A DNA stretch of 64,000 nucleotides from Streptomyces sp. Ag109_O5-10 (GTDB lineage Bacteria; Actinomycetota; Actinomycetes; Streptomycetales; Streptomycetaceae). Position 1 is the first letter of the stretch, and the number at the start of each line of letters is the position of its first letter. The translations under genes and the position numbers were made by a program. This document shows, one piece after another, positions 16,891-25,100 of the stretch. The notes under the pieces are model-generated. The model had not been told where the DNA came from. It was given only the letters and a program-made list of their open reading frames with translations, and searched no databases. The stretch is from assembly GCF_900105755.1 (NCBI RefSeq), contig NZ_FNTQ01000001.1:372001-436000 (forward strand), given 5' to 3'.

Positions 16891-18192
16891 GTGACCCGGC
16901 CCGCACGCCCGCTGCCCGCCCGCCGTCTGCGACCGCCCATGGGCTGGAACAGCTGGGACTGCTACGGCACCACCGTCACCGAGGAGGAGGTCCTCGCCAA
17001 CGCCGCGTTCATGCGTGAGCACCTGCTCCCGCACGGCTGGGACACCGTCGTCGTCGACATCCAGTGGTACGAGCCCACCGCCCGTGCCCACGGCTACAAC
17101 CCCGACGCCCCGCTCGTCCTGGACGGTCACGGCCGTCAGCTCCCCGCCCCCAACAGGTTCCCCTCGGCCGCGGGCGGGGCGGGGTTCGGGCCGCTGGCCG
17201 CGCGGGTGCACGGCATGGGGCTGCGGTTCGGGCTGCACGTCATGCGGGGCGTCCCGCGGCGCGCGGTGAAGGCCGCACTGCCCGTGCTCGGCACCGGGTT
17301 CACGGCCGCGGACGTGGCCGACACCGGGTCCGTGTGCCCCTGGAACTCCGACAACTACGGCCTGAACCACGACCACCCGGGCGCCCAGGCCTACTACGAC
17401 TCCCAGGTCGCCCAGTTCGCCGCCTGGGGCGTGGACTTCGTCAAGGCCGACGACATGCTCTTCCCGTACCACGAGCGGGAGATCGCCGCCTACGCGCGGG
17501 CTATCGAGCGCAGCGGGCGGCCCATCGAGCTGAGCCTCTCCCCCGGTACCGACATGTCCCTCGCCCGTCTGGACCACCTGCGCGAGCACGCCACCATGTG
17601 GCGGGTCTGCGACGACCTGTGGGACCGCTGGGAGGACGTCGAGGCGCAGTTCGCGCGGATGGCCCGCTGGGCCCCCTGGCAGGGCCGCCACGGCTGGGCG
17701 GACGCCGACATGCTGCCGCTCGGCCGCATCGGGATCCGTGCGGAGCGCGGCGCGGACCGCCGGTCCCGCCTCACCCACCCGGAGCAGATCAGCCTGCTGA
17801 CCCTCTGGCTCATCTCCCGCTCCCCGCTGATGATGGGCGGCGACCTGCCCACCTCCTCGCCCGGGACCATCGCGCTGCTCACCAACGACGAGGCCCTCGA
17901 CGTCCTGTGGCACAGCACCGGCAACCAGGAGGTGCTGCGGGAGCGGGACCTGGTGCTGTGGACCGCCCGGGACACCGACGGGCACACCCGGTACGCGGCG
18001 GTGTTCTCGCTCGCGGACGAGGAGCGGCGCGTCGAGGTGCCGCTGGGGTCGGTCGGCGCCACCCCCCGCGACCACGTCCGGGAACTGTGGACCGGCACCG
18101 CGGCCGCTCACGACGGCCGGCACCTGACCGCGGTGCTGCCCGCCCACGGTGCCGCCCTCTATCGTCTTGCCGAGGACAGCCGGCGGGAGTGA
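16891..18192 (+). CDS. GH27 glycosidase (alpha-galactosidase / beta-L-arabinopyranosidase family)
   Basis: The 433-residue product starts with PPMGWNSWDCYGTTVTEEEV, the GH27 hallmark. The nucleophile Asp187 lies in VKADDM and the acid/base Asp241 in WRVCDDLWDRWE. A C-terminal beta-sandwich of about 90 residues follows the barrel. In ordinary alpha-galactosidases the second strand ends in a DD(C/G)W motif that binds the sugar O4 and O6; here it reads VDIQWYEP, so specificity has probably shifted. Beta-L-arabinopyranosidase is known in streptomycete GH27 and would suit the neighbouring arabinofuranosidase. No signal peptide is visible. The gene lies 16 bases after GH51 with GGAG before its GTG. 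Confidence 0.85.
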   Translation: MTRPARPLPARRLRPPMGWNSWDCYGTTVTEEEVLANAAFMREHLLPHGWDTVVVDIQWYEPTARAHGYNPDAPLVLDGHGRQLPAPNRFPSAAGGAGFGPLAARVHGMGLRFGLHVMRGVPRRAVKAALPVLGTGFTAADVADTGSVCPWNSDNYGLNHDHPGAQAYYDSQVAQFAAWGVDFVKADDMLFPYHEREIAAYARAIERSGRPIELSLSPGTDMSLARLDHLREHATMWRVCDDLWDRWEDVEAQFARMARWAPWQGRHGWADADMLPLGRIGIRAERGADRRSRLTHPEQISLLTLWLISRSPLMMGGDLPTSSPGTIALLTNDEALDVLWHSTGNQEVLRERDLVLWTARDTDGHTRYAAVFSLADEERRVEVPLGSVGATPRDHVRELWTGTAAAHDGRHLTAVLPAHGAALYRLAEDSRRE

Positions 18193-18194
18193 GT

Positions 18195-19202
18195 GTGGCG
18201 ACGATCCAGGACGTGGCGAAGGCGGCCGGGGTGTCGGCGATGACCGTCTCCAACGTGATGAACGGGCACCCCAACGTCCGCCCGGCCACCCGCGAGCGGG
18301 TCCTGGAGGCGATGGACCGGCTGGGTTACCGGGTCAACATGGCCGCGCGCAACCTGCGCAAGGGCCGTACCGGGACCATCGGCCTGGCCGTCCCCGAGAT
18401 CAACCGCCCGTACTACGGCCGGCTGGCCGCCGCCATCATCGCGGCGGCCGGCCGGCACGGCCTGCGGGTGAGCATCGAGCAGACCGGCGCCCGCCGGGAG
18501 AGCGAGCTGGCCGCTCTCTCCCAGTCCCGCAACCGGCTCTACGACGGTCTCATCCTGAGCACGGTCGGCATGGGACCGGCCGATGTCGGGGCGCTCGACG
18601 TCGACCACCCGGTGGTGATCCTCGGCGAGCGGATCTTCGGCGGGCCCGTCGACCATGTCGCCATGCCGAACGAGGCCGCCGCCGAGGCCGCGACCCGCCA
18701 TCTCGTCGAGCGGGGCTGCCGGCGGATCGCCATCATGTGCGGGCGGCTGGGCGGTGAGGCCGACGTGTCGAGCCTGCGGCACGCCGGGTATCTGCGGGCG
18801 CTCGCGGCCGCGGGGCTGCCGGCCGACCCGGAGCTGGTGGTGACGGCCGAGTCGCTCACCATGCAGGCGGCCGCCCGCGGTGTCCGCGAGCGAACGGCCC
18901 GGGGCCTCGGCTTCGACGGGGTGTTCTGCGTGACGGACACGGTCGCCATGGGCGTGCTGCGCGCTCTCGCCGACGCCGGGATCCGGGTGCCGGAGCAGGT
19001 CAAGGTCATCGGCTTCGACAACGTCGACGAGAGCGCCTACCTCGTCCCTTCCCTGTCCACCGTCGACCCGGACCACGACCTGATGGCCGAGCGCGCGGTC
19101 GCCCTGCTGGCGGCCCGCATCGACCTTGACGGTCCGGGCCCGGAACGGGAGGAGTTCGCCGGTCCGTTCCGGCTGGTGGTGCGGGAGTCCACGGGTGGCT
19201 GA
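18195..19202 (+). CDS. LacI family transcriptional regulator
   Basis: A 335-residue LacI/GalR repressor. The N-terminal helix-turn-helix is ATIQDVAKAAGVSAMTVSNV with the hinge helix around VNMAARNLRKGRTGTIGL at residues 45-62. The ligand domain has IGFDNVDESAYLVPSLSTVD near the C-terminus. The start nearly abuts the GH27 stop, so it is cotranscribed with both glycosidases and probably controls them in response to an arabinose-containing sugar. The AT-rich palindrome before the GH51 gene is the best operator candidate. Confidence 0.92.
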   Translation: MATIQDVAKAAGVSAMTVSNVMNGHPNVRPATRERVLEAMDRLGYRVNMAARNLRKGRTGTIGLAVPEINRPYYGRLAAAIIAAAGRHGLRVSIEQTGARRESELAALSQSRNRLYDGLILSTVGMGPADVGALDVDHPVVILGERIFGGPVDHVAMPNEAAAEAATRHLVERGCRRIAIMCGRLGGEADVSSLRHAGYLRALAAAGLPADPELVVTAESLTMQAAARGVRERTARGLGFDGVFCVTDTVAMGVLRALADAGIRVPEQVKVIGFDNVDESAYLVPSLSTVDPDHDLMAERAVALLAARIDLDGPGPEREEFAGPFRLVVRESTGG

Positions 19203-19223
19203 CCCTGCAATGCCGGTGCGGTG

Positions 19224-19928
19224 TCAGACCAGGTGGGCGAAGACCACCAGGTTCTCCGTGTAGTCCCTGACGTCGTGGTCGTAGTCGCCGGCGCAGGTGA
19301 TCAGGCGTACCTCGGGGCGGCGGGTGTCCGCGTAGACGCGGTCGCTGGGGAAGTCGTCCTTCGCGAAGGTCTCGGCGTCGTCGACGACGAAGTCCGCCTC
19401 CGTGCCGTCGGCCCGGTCCACCGTGAAGCGGTCGCCGCGCTCCAGTTCGTCCAGCCTGGCGAAGACGGCCGCCGAGGTCACGGTGTCGACGTGCCCCGCG
19501 ATGATCGAGGTGCCCGCCTCGCCGGGTGCCGCGCCCTTCGAGTACCAGCCGACGAGGTTGGTGTTGGCGGCCGGCGGGGGCTCGAGCTGGCCCGTGGGCC
19601 CGATGGTGAGGGCGGTGAAGGGGGCGTCGACGGAGATCTTCGGGATGAGCAGGCGGATCGGCGTGGACCGGGACAGCGCCTCGCCGGTCCGGCGGGGGTC
19701 GGCCGAGGGCAGGGCGTCCGTGCTCTCGGCCCCGGTGGTGCCGGGGGTGTCGGCGGTGTCGGAGCCGCCCGGGTGGCCGCCGATCAGCGCCACGGCGACG
19801 AGCAGGGCGGCGATGCACCACACGGGGAGCCGTCCGCCCGACGGGGGGCTGCCGGCGCCGTCCCGGTCGTCGGGGCCGTCGGGCTCGGCGGGGGCTTCGG
19901 GGATCTGGGTGGCGGGGCCAGCTGCCAT
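19224..19928 (-). CDS. Class F sortase
   Basis: A 234-residue sortase with one N-terminal membrane helix (LPVWCIAALLVAVALIGG, about residues 34-51), a Ser/Thr-rich stalk, and the sortase barrel. Catalytic residues are visible: His146 in AGHVDT, Cys212 in LITCAGDYD, and Arg221. Class F enzymes are the main actinobacterial housekeeping-like sortases with poorly known substrates. The gene follows, on the same strand, a secreted repeat protein whose C-terminus resembles a sorting signal. The pair is probably one transcription unit and is convergent with the LacI gene. Confidence 0.9.
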   Translation of the reverse strand: MAAGPATQIPEAPAEPDGPDDRDGAGSPPSGGRLPVWCIAALLVAVALIGGHPGGSDTADTPGTTGAESTDALPSADPRRTGEALSRSTPIRLLIPKISVDAPFTALTIGPTGQLEPPPAANTNLVGWYSKGAAPGEAGTSIIAGHVDTVTSAAVFARLDELERGDRFTVDRADGTEADFVVDDAETFAKDDFPSDRVYADTRRPEVRLITCAGDYDHDVRDYTENLVVFAHLV

Positions 19929-20038
19929 CGGAGGTCACCTTTCTGGGGCACGGCAGCGGGAGGGCGGGACACAGGGGGCACGGTGCCGTCGGAGTGTGGA
20001 GCGCCGACGGCACCGCGGCCCCCGCATGCGTGGGCCCA

Positions 20039-20470
20039 TCAGGACGCGGACCCGGGCACTCTCCTGCGCCGCAGCGCGTAGGCACCGCTGGCCGCCACGC
20101 CGAGCACGGCCAGCCCGCCCGCGGTGACACCGGACGAGGCGAGGGCGCCGCCGCCGGTGTGCATACCGCCGTGCGGCCGGTCGCTCCCCTCGTCGTCGCC
20201 CCACGAGGAACCGCCCTGGTCCTTCCCCCTGCCGCCCTGGTCCTGTTTGCCCCCCTGGTCCTGCTTGCCGCCCTGGTTCTGCTTGCCTCCCCCGTCCTCG
20301 TCGCCTTGGTCCTTGTAGGAATTGGGGTCGAACCTGCTGTCGTTGCTGCTGTAGGAGGAGTCGCCTCCGTCGTCCTGGTCCCCCGACCCCGCGGCATGGG
20401 CCGCCGGGGCGGAGAACGCGAGGGCCGCGGTGGCGGCCGTGGTCGCGAGGATCATGCGGGCAGAACGCAT
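20039..20470 (-). CDS. Secreted low-complexity protein with C-terminal anchor, possible sortase substrate
   Basis: A 143-residue protein. It begins with a signal peptide (SARMILATTAATAALAFSAP, cleaved near AHA), continues with a hydrophilic Gly/Gln/Asp/Lys-rich body containing GGKQDQ hexapeptide repeats, and ends with LASSG (residues 110-114), a hydrophobic helix and RRRR. That is the order of a cell-wall sorting signal, but the pentapeptide differs from LPxTG and from the LAxTG used by class E sortases. The class F sortase gene lies 110 bases downstream. I infer that this may be its substrate. The alternative is a simple membrane-anchored protein. The start has AAAGGA upstream. Confidence 0.7.
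   Translation of the reverse strand: MRSARMILATTAATAALAFSAPAAHAAGSGDQDDGGDSSYSSNDSRFDPNSYKDQGDEDGGGKQNQGGKQDQGGKQDQGGRGKDQGGSSWGDDEGSDRPHGGMHTGGGALASSGVTAGGLAVLGVAASGAYALRRRRVPGSAS
20215..20289 (-). repeat. Tandem 18-bp repeats coding GGKQDQ
   Basis: Three 18-bp units (20236-20253, 20254-20271, 20272-20289) plus one 21-bp variant (20215-20235) encode the repeated GGKQ(D/N)Q body of the secreted protein. The period preserves reading frame. Confidence 0.75.
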
Positions 20471-20659
20471 CTCGATGTCCTTTCGCCGCGGCCGGGCGCC
20501 GATACTCCATCAGCTGTAACGACCCGGCCCCGACATGAACCACCGTCAGTCAGCCCCGCGGCGCGCACCATCCAGGCGGCCCATCCGTGGTCGCGACACG
20601 CCCAACACCGCCCGGCTGGGCCAATCCCCTGGCCGGGCACACCGCCGTTCGGGCGGTCG

Positions 20660-20697
20660 CGGGCCCGCCGTCGGCGTGTCGCCGCAGGGCGGGCCCG
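20660..20697 (-). terminator. Hairpin terminator of the GH43 gene
   Basis: A 10-bp stem CGGGCCCGCC / GGCGGGCCCG with an 18-base loop lies 9 bases beyond the stop of the GH43 gene. The rest of 20471-20705 shows only further GC-rich short inverted repeats. Confidence 0.6.
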
Positions 20698-20705
20698 GCG
20701 TGGAG

Positions 20706-22094
20706 TCAGTAGCCGACGTGGAAGGTGGCGTCGGCCAGGTCCGTGCTCGTGGAGACGGGGTCGACGCGCAGCACGAAGTCGGAGTGGCGGATGTAGCGCG
20801 TCGGGTAGTTGTACGAGCGGAACGAGGACCAGGAGGCGTCGGCCAGGCCGGCCGTCCGGTAGAACGTGGCGTCCTGGGCGAACGTCGTGGTGCCGTCGCT
20901 CTCGTCGAGCCGCAGCCGGTAGTCGTAGTGGCGCAGATAGCGGGTCGGGTAGTTCACGGACCGGAAGGACACGCCGCCGCTGTCGGCGAGTCCGGGGACC
21001 AGCTTCCACATGCCGTCGGTGTACGGGTCGAAGGCGTACTCGTCGATCCGCCCGACGAAGTCGCTGTGCCGGACGTATCTGTCCGGGTGGTTGTAGGACT
21101 TCAGCCGGTTCCAGGTGGGGGTGCCCCAGGCGGCGACGAGGTTGCTGTACTCCGTCGCGGTGATGGGCCGGATGCCGCAGTGCTTGGAGTTGAGCGGCTG
21201 GGTGTAGGCCTTCTGGTCGAGGGCGGTCCAGGTGCCGGCGGACAGGGCGCTGGTCTGCCAGGCGTAGAAGACGCCGTTGGGGTCCCAGGTGTCTCCCCAG
21301 AGGTACCAGGTGGAACCGGACGTGAGGGACTTGACCAGGGTCGGGGCCTCGGTGCCCTGGTGCGAGACGGCCGTGGAGAACTCGGTGAAGCTGCCCGGGT
21401 CCAGTGAGGTGGAGCGGGCGCCGACGAGCGTCGAGTTCTTCTTGAAGTACAGGTAGTTCACCCCGCCCACGCCGACGGCGAGGTCGCCGTCGATGACGTC
21501 GTAGCCCGGGTCGAAGAAGACCTGCGGGTCGCCGGCGGTCACGAAGTCACCGGTGTAGTTGATCATGATGACGTTGTGGCCGCTGTCGTCGACGGCGGAG
21601 TAGATGACGCCGTACGTGCCGCGTCCCGCGTCCCAGAAGGCCTCGGGCGCCCAGGCGTGGGTGTCCATGTCGTGCAGCCTCATCCGCCGGTAGCCGGTGA
21701 AGGTGCGCAGGTCGGTGGAGTCCCAGACGTGGATGTACTGGCTGACGTAGGACCAGTCGGTGCCGTACAGGTCGGTGGCGAGCACCACGAAGGTGCCGTC
21801 CTGCTTGCGCAGGATGAACGGGTCGCGCAGGCCGCGGGAGCCCGCGGTGGGGGTGGCGACGGGGTCGTTCTGGTTGAGCGGGGTCCACTGGAGGCCGTCG
21901 GTGCTGACGGCGAGGTGCAGGCCGTAGTCGGCGGCCAGCATGTCCGGGGATTCGGTGAAGTAGCACATCACGTAGGCCGAGTCGGTCGCGGCCCGGGCGG
22001 CTCCGGCGCCGAGGGCGAGGGCGCCGGTGGCGGCGAGGGGGACGGTGACGGCCGCACCGAGGAAGTGCCGGCGCGACAGGGGAGTGCCGTTCAT
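20706..22094 (-). CDS. GH43-type glycosidase with C-terminal CBM42/AbfB domain, Tat-exported
   Basis: The 462-residue protein has a twin-arginine signal (SRRHFLGAAVTVPLAATGAL) and so is exported folded. Residues of about 40-315 fit a five-bladed GH43/GH117-like propeller, with FTESPDMLAADYGLHLAVS, RDPFILRKQDGTFVVLATD and HAWAPEAFWD giving the acidic positions expected in family 43. The last 140 residues are an AbfB (CBM42) beta-trefoil: three related blocks contain SYNHPDRYVRH, SVNYPTRYLRH and SYNYPTRYIRH. CBM42 binds arabinofuranose side chains, so the enzyme likely attacks arabinoxylan or arabinan outside the cell, complementing the intracellular GH51 and GH27. Confidence 0.88.
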   Translation of the reverse strand: MNGTPLSRRHFLGAAVTVPLAATGALALGAGAARAATDSAYVMCYFTESPDMLAADYGLHLAVSTDGLQWTPLNQNDPVATPTAGSRGLRDPFILRKQDGTFVVLATDLYGTDWSYVSQYIHVWDSTDLRTFTGYRRMRLHDMDTHAWAPEAFWDAGRGTYGVIYSAVDDSGHNVIMINYTGDFVTAGDPQVFFDPGYDVIDGDLAVGVGGVNYLYFKKNSTLVGARSTSLDPGSFTEFSTAVSHQGTEAPTLVKSLTSGSTWYLWGDTWDPNGVFYAWQTSALSAGTWTALDQKAYTQPLNSKHCGIRPITATEYSNLVAAWGTPTWNRLKSYNHPDRYVRHSDFVGRIDEYAFDPYTDGMWKLVPGLADSGGVSFRSVNYPTRYLRHYDYRLRLDESDGTTTFAQDATFYRTAGLADASWSSFRSYNYPTRYIRHSDFVLRVDPVSTSTDLADATFHVGY

Positions 22095-22314
22095 GTGCGC
22101 TCCAGACGCGGGGGGTTGTCCGGGATTTCGGACGTGGTTCGGGAAACCGATCAGAAACTAGAGGGGGGCGTGGGGCGCGTCAATGCTTGTACGGCAAGGG
22201 AGTTACCGGGAGTCCGCTGTGCGGGTCCTCGAAATTCGCCTGCCTCCGGGCGACAGGGATGGGATTCTTCTCTACGGTCCGATGAGTAGTACCGCAGGGG
22301 GAGGTATCACCGCA

Positions 22315-22803
22315 GTGAACCGTATGCGTGCGTCTTTCCGGGTCCTGGCCGTCGCCGGCATCCTCACCGCCGCCCAACTCGCGCTCGCCACCGGCGCGTC
22401 GGCGCGGGCGCAGACCGGCGCCGGGACGGCGAGGAGCACCGGCTGCCCGGTCGACATCGTCTATCCGAGCCGCTTCGCCGTGAACGCGAGCGGCTGGGTG
22501 ACCGGCGGAGGCCTGTACTTCGGGGTCAGGAACAGGAGCACGGCCAAGAGCTTCAAGAAGGTCACGTTCACCGTGACGGACGTCAGGAACATCCGCTTCG
22601 GCACCGCCACGGCCAAGGGCGGCAAGGTCAGCCACCGGACGTCGAAGACGGTGTCGGTGTACACGACGACACTCAAGAAGAAGGGCACTCTCGGGGTGAA
22701 GGTGCAGACGCACCTGCTGAGCACCCACACCTACAAGGTGAAGTTCACGCTGCACGGCTCGGGGTGGAACTGCGCCGTCGACCAGGGCACCTGGGGCTCG
22801 TGA
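22315..22803 (+). CDS. Secreted hypothetical protein
   Basis: I do not recognise this 162-residue protein. A signal peptide is clear (ASFRVLAVAGILTAAQLALA, cleavage near ASA). The mature domain is rich in Thr, Lys, Val and Gly with alternating pattern, suggesting a beta-sandwich, and has two Cys, one near each end (STGCPVDIVYP and GWNCAVDQGTWGS), probably disulfide-linked. The GTG chosen has GGGGAGG 6 bases upstream; an ATG three codons later is also possible. It diverges from the GH43 gene. Confidence 0.7.
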   Translation: MNRMRASFRVLAVAGILTAAQLALATGASARAQTGAGTARSTGCPVDIVYPSRFAVNASGWVTGGGLYFGVRNRSTAKSFKKVTFTVTDVRNIRFGTATAKGGKVSHRTSKTVSVYTTTLKKKGTLGVKVQTHLLSTHTYKVKFTLHGSGWNCAVDQGTWGS

Positions 22804-22824
22804 TCCCACCCGGCCCGTACCCTG

Positions 22825-23697
22825 GTGGCCGTGGTCGACGGCGGCGAGGGTCCGGGCGCGGCGGCCGCCCGGCTCACCGGGCGGCCGGTCTCGGGTGAGC
22901 GGGCGGGGCCGGGCGGCCTTGCGGAGGTGACGCTCGCGGGCGGTCCCGCGGTCGTCGTCAAGCGCGGTGACGGCCCCGGGGCGGTACGGGCCGAGGCGGC
23001 GGGACTGCGCTGGCTGGCCGCCGCCCGCGCGGTGCCGGTACCCGAGCCGCTAGGGCACGACGAGCGGTGGCTGGTGACGGAACTGGTCCGCACCGGGCCG
23101 CCGGACGCCGGGGCGGCGACGCGCTTCGGCCGTGAGCTGGCCACCCTGCACGCGGCGGGTGCCCCGGCTTTCGGGGCGGCCCCGCCGGGCGGTCCGCGCG
23201 ACGCCTGGATGGGTCTCGCCCCGATGCGCAACGAGCCCGGCGCCGACTGGCCGCGCTGGTACGCCGAGCACCGGGTGCTGCCGTACCTGCGGGAGGCGGT
23301 CGACCGGGGGATCCTGCGGCCGGGCGAGGCAGCCGTGGTGGAGCGGGTCTGCGAGCGGCTGCCGGAGCTCGCGGGTCCGCCCGAGCCGCCGGCCCGGTTG
23401 CACGGCGATCTGTGGAGCGGCAACGTCCTGTGGGGCAGCGACGGCCGGGTCCGGCTGATCGACCCGGCCGCGCACGGCGGGCACCGCGAGACCGACCTCG
23501 CGATGCTCCACCTCTTCGGCTGCCCGTATCTGGACCGGATCCTGGCGGGTTATCAGGAAGCGGCCCCGCTGACCGACGGCTGGGCCCGGCGGATCGGCCT
23601 GCACCAGCTGTTCCCGCTGCTGGTGCACGCGGTGCTCTTCGGACGGACCTATGCCGAACAGGCTTTGGCGACATCCCGGAATTGCGCGGACATGTGA
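22825..23697 (+). CDS. Fructosamine kinase family protein
   Basis: A 290-residue protein-kinase-fold enzyme of the fructosamine/ketosamine-3-kinase family, which phosphorylates Amadori products so that they decompose. The N-lobe has AVVVKRG with the ATP-binding Lys near residue 47. The C-lobe has the Brenner motif LHGDLWSGNVLW at about 193-204 and the metal-binding RLIDPAAHGGHRETDLAML. The GTG start lies 21 bases after the preceding stop. The link with the upstream secreted protein is only positional. Confidence 0.9.
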   Translation: MAVVDGGEGPGAAAARLTGRPVSGERAGPGGLAEVTLAGGPAVVVKRGDGPGAVRAEAAGLRWLAAARAVPVPEPLGHDERWLVTELVRTGPPDAGAATRFGRELATLHAAGAPAFGAAPPGGPRDAWMGLAPMRNEPGADWPRWYAEHRVLPYLREAVDRGILRPGEAAVVERVCERLPELAGPPEPPARLHGDLWSGNVLWGSDGRVRLIDPAAHGGHRETDLAMLHLFGCPYLDRILAGYQEAAPLTDGWARRIGLHQLFPLLVHAVLFGRTYAEQALATSRNCADM

Positions 23698-23862
23698 CGC
23701 AGTCACGTGCCGGACGGGAATGTGAAATCGGCCACGTGCGGGAGCGATTCGCCGGTTTCCCCTTAACAAACTCTTAATTCGGCCTGAGATTACGCAGAGT
23801 GAGGAAACCAACCACGCGTTCGAATCGTATAAGTGCATGGAAGAACGAAACAGGGAGAGACC

Positions 23863-24054
23863 ATGCAACCGTTCGCGCTCAACTACGCACGCCCCGCAGT
23901 GCAGTTGGACGTCACCACTCCGTACGCGTATGACTCCGGACTGCAGTTGAACGTTCTCCACGATGGCCGGATCGCAGCCACCGATCACGCAACGCTCAGA
24001 GCCCTGGGGACAACGACCTCCACCGCGGGCTCCAAGACGCACTTCGACGACTGA
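23863..24054 (+). CDS. tgmA: Graspetide precursor, ATP-grasp target RiPP
   Basis: A 63-residue peptide of the putative ATP-grasp target RiPP family. The leader has PFALNYARPA (residues 3-12) and PYAYDSGLQLNV (20-31), the conserved block recognised by the partner ligase. The core is probably the last 14 residues, TTTSTAGSKTHFDD, rich in Thr/Ser hydroxyl donors, with Asp62 and Asp63 as the only acidic acceptors. ATP-grasp ligases of this type form side-chain esters or amides between such residues. GGGAGA precedes the ATG. The ligase gene follows after 15 bases. Third-position GC is lower than in neighbouring genes, and the 165-base leader upstream (23698-23862) is AT-rich. Confidence 0.9.
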   Translation: MQPFALNYARPAVQLDVTTPYAYDSGLQLNVLHDGRIAATDHATLRALGTTTSTAGSKTHFDD

Positions 24055-24069
24055 TCGCGGATCCTCACG

Positions 24070-25053
24070 ATGACCGTGCTCATCCTGACCAGTGACGAGG
24101 ACGTGACGGCGGACATGGTGGTCCTCCGGCTGCACGCGGCTGGAGTGCCTGTGGTCCGTCTCGATCCTGCCGATCTGACCAGCGGGGTGGCCCTGTCGGG
24201 CGAGTACGTGCAGGGCGTCAGCCGCGGGCATCTGTCCGTGAACGGGCGCCTGGTGAGCGTGGACGGCCTGCGCTCCATCTGGGTGCGCAGGCCGGGGGCG
24301 GCGGCCGCCCGGGCGGCACAGCCGTCGGCCTGGCTGACCGAGGAGTCGCAGCAGGCGCTGTACGGCATGCTGCGCGGGACCGAGGCGCGCTGGATGAACC
24401 ACCCGGACGCGGCCCGCCGGGCCCGCCACAAGCCCTGGCAGCTGCGGCTGGCGCAGCAGAGCGGGCTCGCCGTGCCCGCGACGCTGATCACCACGTTTCC
24501 GCAGGCGGCCCGGGACTTCGCGGAGCGGTTCCCGGATCTCGTGGTGAAACCAGTGTCGGGCGCGCATCCGCAGGAGCCGCCGCGGGCCGTGCCGACCAGC
24601 CGGGTGGCGCCGGACACCGACTTCGCGGCGGTGGCGTTCGGCCCGACACTGCTGCAGCGCCGGGTCGCCAAGCGGGCCGACATCCGGCTCACGGTGGTCG
24701 GCGACCGGCAGCTGGCCGCCCGCAAGCCGGTGAGTCCGGACGCCCACCCCGACGACGTGGACGTCCGGTTCGCGCCGTCCGACTCGCCCTGGCAGGAGGC
24801 ACAGGTGCCGCCGCGAGTCGCCGAGGCGGTCCACGCGTACATGAAGGACGCCGAGCTGGCCTACGGCGCCTTCGACTTCGCGGAGGACGCCGACGGCATC
24901 TGGTGGTTCCTGGAGTGCAACCAGTCGGGGCAGTTCGGGTTCGTCGAGATGGACACCGGCCAGCCGATCGCCGAGACCATCGCCGGGTGGCTGGCGCACG
25001 GCGGCGACCGGGGGCGGTCGTACGCCGACCGGGGGCGGAGTACGACGCCTTGA
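24070..25053 (+). CDS. tgmB: ATP-grasp ribosomal peptide maturase
   Basis: A 327-residue ATP-grasp ligase of the graspetide class. It begins MTVLILTSDEDVTADMVVLR, has the WVRRPG signature near residue 75 and ARWMNHPDAARRARHKPWQL near residue 115, and carries ATP-grasp positions such as LVVKPVSGAHP (about 160), LLQRRVAKRADIRLTVVG (about 196-213) and the metal-binding FLECNQSGQFGFVE near residue 280. It would use ATP to activate Asp carboxylates of the precursor and form macrolactone or macrolactam links. The O-methyltransferase usual in related clusters is not adjacent. The tail contains the short duplication GDRGRSYADRGRS. Confidence 0.92.
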   Translation: MTVLILTSDEDVTADMVVLRLHAAGVPVVRLDPADLTSGVALSGEYVQGVSRGHLSVNGRLVSVDGLRSIWVRRPGAAAARAAQPSAWLTEESQQALYGMLRGTEARWMNHPDAARRARHKPWQLRLAQQSGLAVPATLITTFPQAARDFAERFPDLVVKPVSGAHPQEPPRAVPTSRVAPDTDFAAVAFGPTLLQRRVAKRADIRLTVVGDRQLAARKPVSPDAHPDDVDVRFAPSDSPWQEAQVPPRVAEAVHAYMKDAELAYGAFDFAEDADGIWWFLECNQSGQFGFVEMDTGQPIAETIAGWLAHGGDRGRSYADRGRSTTP

Positions 25054-25100
25054 CCGGCTGGGCGACGATGGGGGACCGGGTACGGAGAAAGGAACGCGAG

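Noticed and set aside
13700..16894. 1064-codon open frame running across the GAPDH and GH51 genes
   Set aside because: It is out of frame with both enzymes, Arg/Pro/Gly-rich, and crosses the terminator between them.
20215..20289. Possible CRISPR-like or VNTR array
   Set aside because: The units are contiguous without spacers and in frame with a protein; they are coding repeats. The same applies to 431-484 and 33674-33778.
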